From Arenibacter arenosicollis (GTDB taxonomy: Bacteria > Bacteroidota > Bacteroidia > Flavobacteriales > Flavobacteriaceae), in assembly GCF_014397245.1 (NCBI RefSeq), contig NZ_JACLHY010000002.1, positions 248,001-312,000 on the forward strand: DNA of 64,000 bases, read 5' to 3'. Below, piece after piece: positions 63,238-64,000 of this stretch. A model generated the notes under the pieces. The model was not told the origin of the DNA, did no database searches, and saw only the letters and a program-made list of their open reading frames with translations. The translations under genes were made by a program, and so were the position numbers. Each line of letters starts with the position of its first letter. The stretch's first letter is position 1.

Positions 63238-63699
63238 AACATTTTATTAAAAGATTAAAAAATTGAGGGGAATACATAGAATTCATTGTACTCTATAAAA
63301 GCTCAAAGATGAACTTTTTACACTAACACTCAGTAAGTTAAATGAGGGGAAACATCTTCTAAATTACGAAATGTAAGTCGAAATACAAAAATTTAACACC
63401 TACAATTCCCTAAAAATAAAGGTATAAAGTTAGAGCTGGGCAAAGGTCGACAATTAATATTCCTATAAAACTTCCGCATAGGCTGGTTAATAAAAACGAC
63501 AAGAAACAAAGACGTGTGGCTTCAGTTTTGATTAAATAGTGGAGATTGGCGGTTAACTCGATTTTAACTTTTGCGAAAAAAATTCCTAAATCCAAGAATG
63601 GATTGGCACCCCAAAAGCCAAGTCAGAAATTAAAAGGGCAATTACTTGGCCAATTGTGCTTCCTCATTTTCTATGGAAGCCTTAAAGCTTTTCCATAAA
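63238..63699. other. Intergenic region with a queG-like remnant
   Basis: About 460 bp between the methyltransferase gene and the small zinc-ribbon gene. Around 63497-63535 a short stretch resembles the 5' end of queG (see findings). No intact gene is seen. Confidence 0.4.
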
Positions 63700-63946
63700 T
63701 TAATTATCATGACTGCAATCGGCACAAACATAACAATTTGCTGCTTTGGTGATCGGGTTCAGCTTATAAAACGATACCATTTTTATATTCAATTGGGCTT
63801 TTAAAGGGTAAAATAGGATTTCCATGCAAATCGGACAGCTAAGAGCCTTCCCCTTAACTAAATATGCCTTCGGTTGATGCCTATCACTTTTCCGATTCAA
63901 ATGAATTAAAATAGCCCGCCTTGGATATTTCCTTTAATTCTCCCAA
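63700..63946 (-). CDS. Small zinc-ribbon-like protein (start uncertain)
   Basis: A short frame whose C-terminal 45 residues look like a zinc ribbon: ALSCPICMEILFYPLKAQLN, a hydrophobic KMVSFYKLNP, then TKAANCYVCADCSHDN with two further Cys-x-x-Cys-type knuckles. No ATG fits; TTG codons at 63946 or 63900 are the only candidates, and the frame is stopped above 63946. It may be a real small nucleic-acid-binding or metal-binding protein, or the 3' part of a truncated gene. Function unknown. Confidence 0.45.
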
Positions 63947-64000
63947 GGTGCCTATAGGCCAATTCCGTTACCTCCCTACCTCTGGGAGTGCGCATTATAA

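Noticed and set aside
1-64000. Search for tRNA/rRNA genes, insertion sequences, integrases or phage genes
   Set aside because: No cloverleaf-like block, transposase or integrase motif was recognised on either strand; a tRNA scan would settle it.

Overview
The window is chromosomal DNA of a marine-type member of the Bacteroidetes, most likely Flavobacteriaceae. The evidence is a SusC/SusD pair, full-length SprA of the type IX secretion system (T9SS), three further T9SS-linked outer-membrane or periplasmic proteins of the PorP/SprF and PorE-like kinds, two adhesins with T9SS type-B sorting domains, AT-rich intergenic DNA, and promoters of the TTG-N17-23-TAnnTTTG type. The species cannot be fixed from sequence alone. 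No tRNA, rRNA, CRISPR array, insertion sequence or phage gene was seen.

Layout. Positions 1-8422 hold part of a polysaccharide-utilisation locus: a heparinase II/III-type lyase running off the left edge, SusD and SusC on the minus strand, and a divergent DUF1080 protein on the plus strand behind a perfect 16-bp palindrome. Positions 8577-12049 are an untidy accessory stretch: a 34-residue lysine-rich protein followed by a decayed second copy, a CHRD-like lipoprotein, a twice-frameshifted SanA/YdcF-type pseudogene, an atypical Nramp-family transporter, and a small unknown protein. Positions 12088-22858 form a cell-surface module: PorE-like OmpA/TPR protein, PorP/SprF protein, and two large adhesins sharing a C-terminal block of about 600 residues. 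Positions 23007-33346 carry mostly conserved genes: fabD, a gamma-carbonic-anhydrase-like protein, a LytS/LytTR two-component pair, a vWA protein, a second PorP/SprF protein, a duplicated-N-domain Nfu protein, dodecin, an MscS channel and tsaB.

Positions 33366-42944 are one long minus-strand efflux cluster in which a block (permease A, permease B, adaptor) occurs twice around a single ABC ATPase, followed by one TolC-type exit duct. Positions 43034-48358 hold a cytochrome c oxidase maturation and subunit operon (cyoE, two subunit III proteins, subunit IV, a thioredoxin-fold protein, Sco, DUF420, and a CxxC membrane protein) driven by a consensus promoter. Positions 48588-60569 contain tonB, vanZ-like, gcvH, sprA, ruvA and maeB. 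queG, a regulator-like methyltransferase and a small zinc-ribbon protein end the window.

How the parts connect: SprA is the T9SS outer-membrane translocon that would export the two type-B adhesins. The PorP/SprF and PorE-like proteins beside them are the expected receptor and peptidoglycan link. TonB would energise the SusC importer and similar receptors. The oxidase operon supplies respiratory assembly functions, but catalytic subunits I and II are not in the window.
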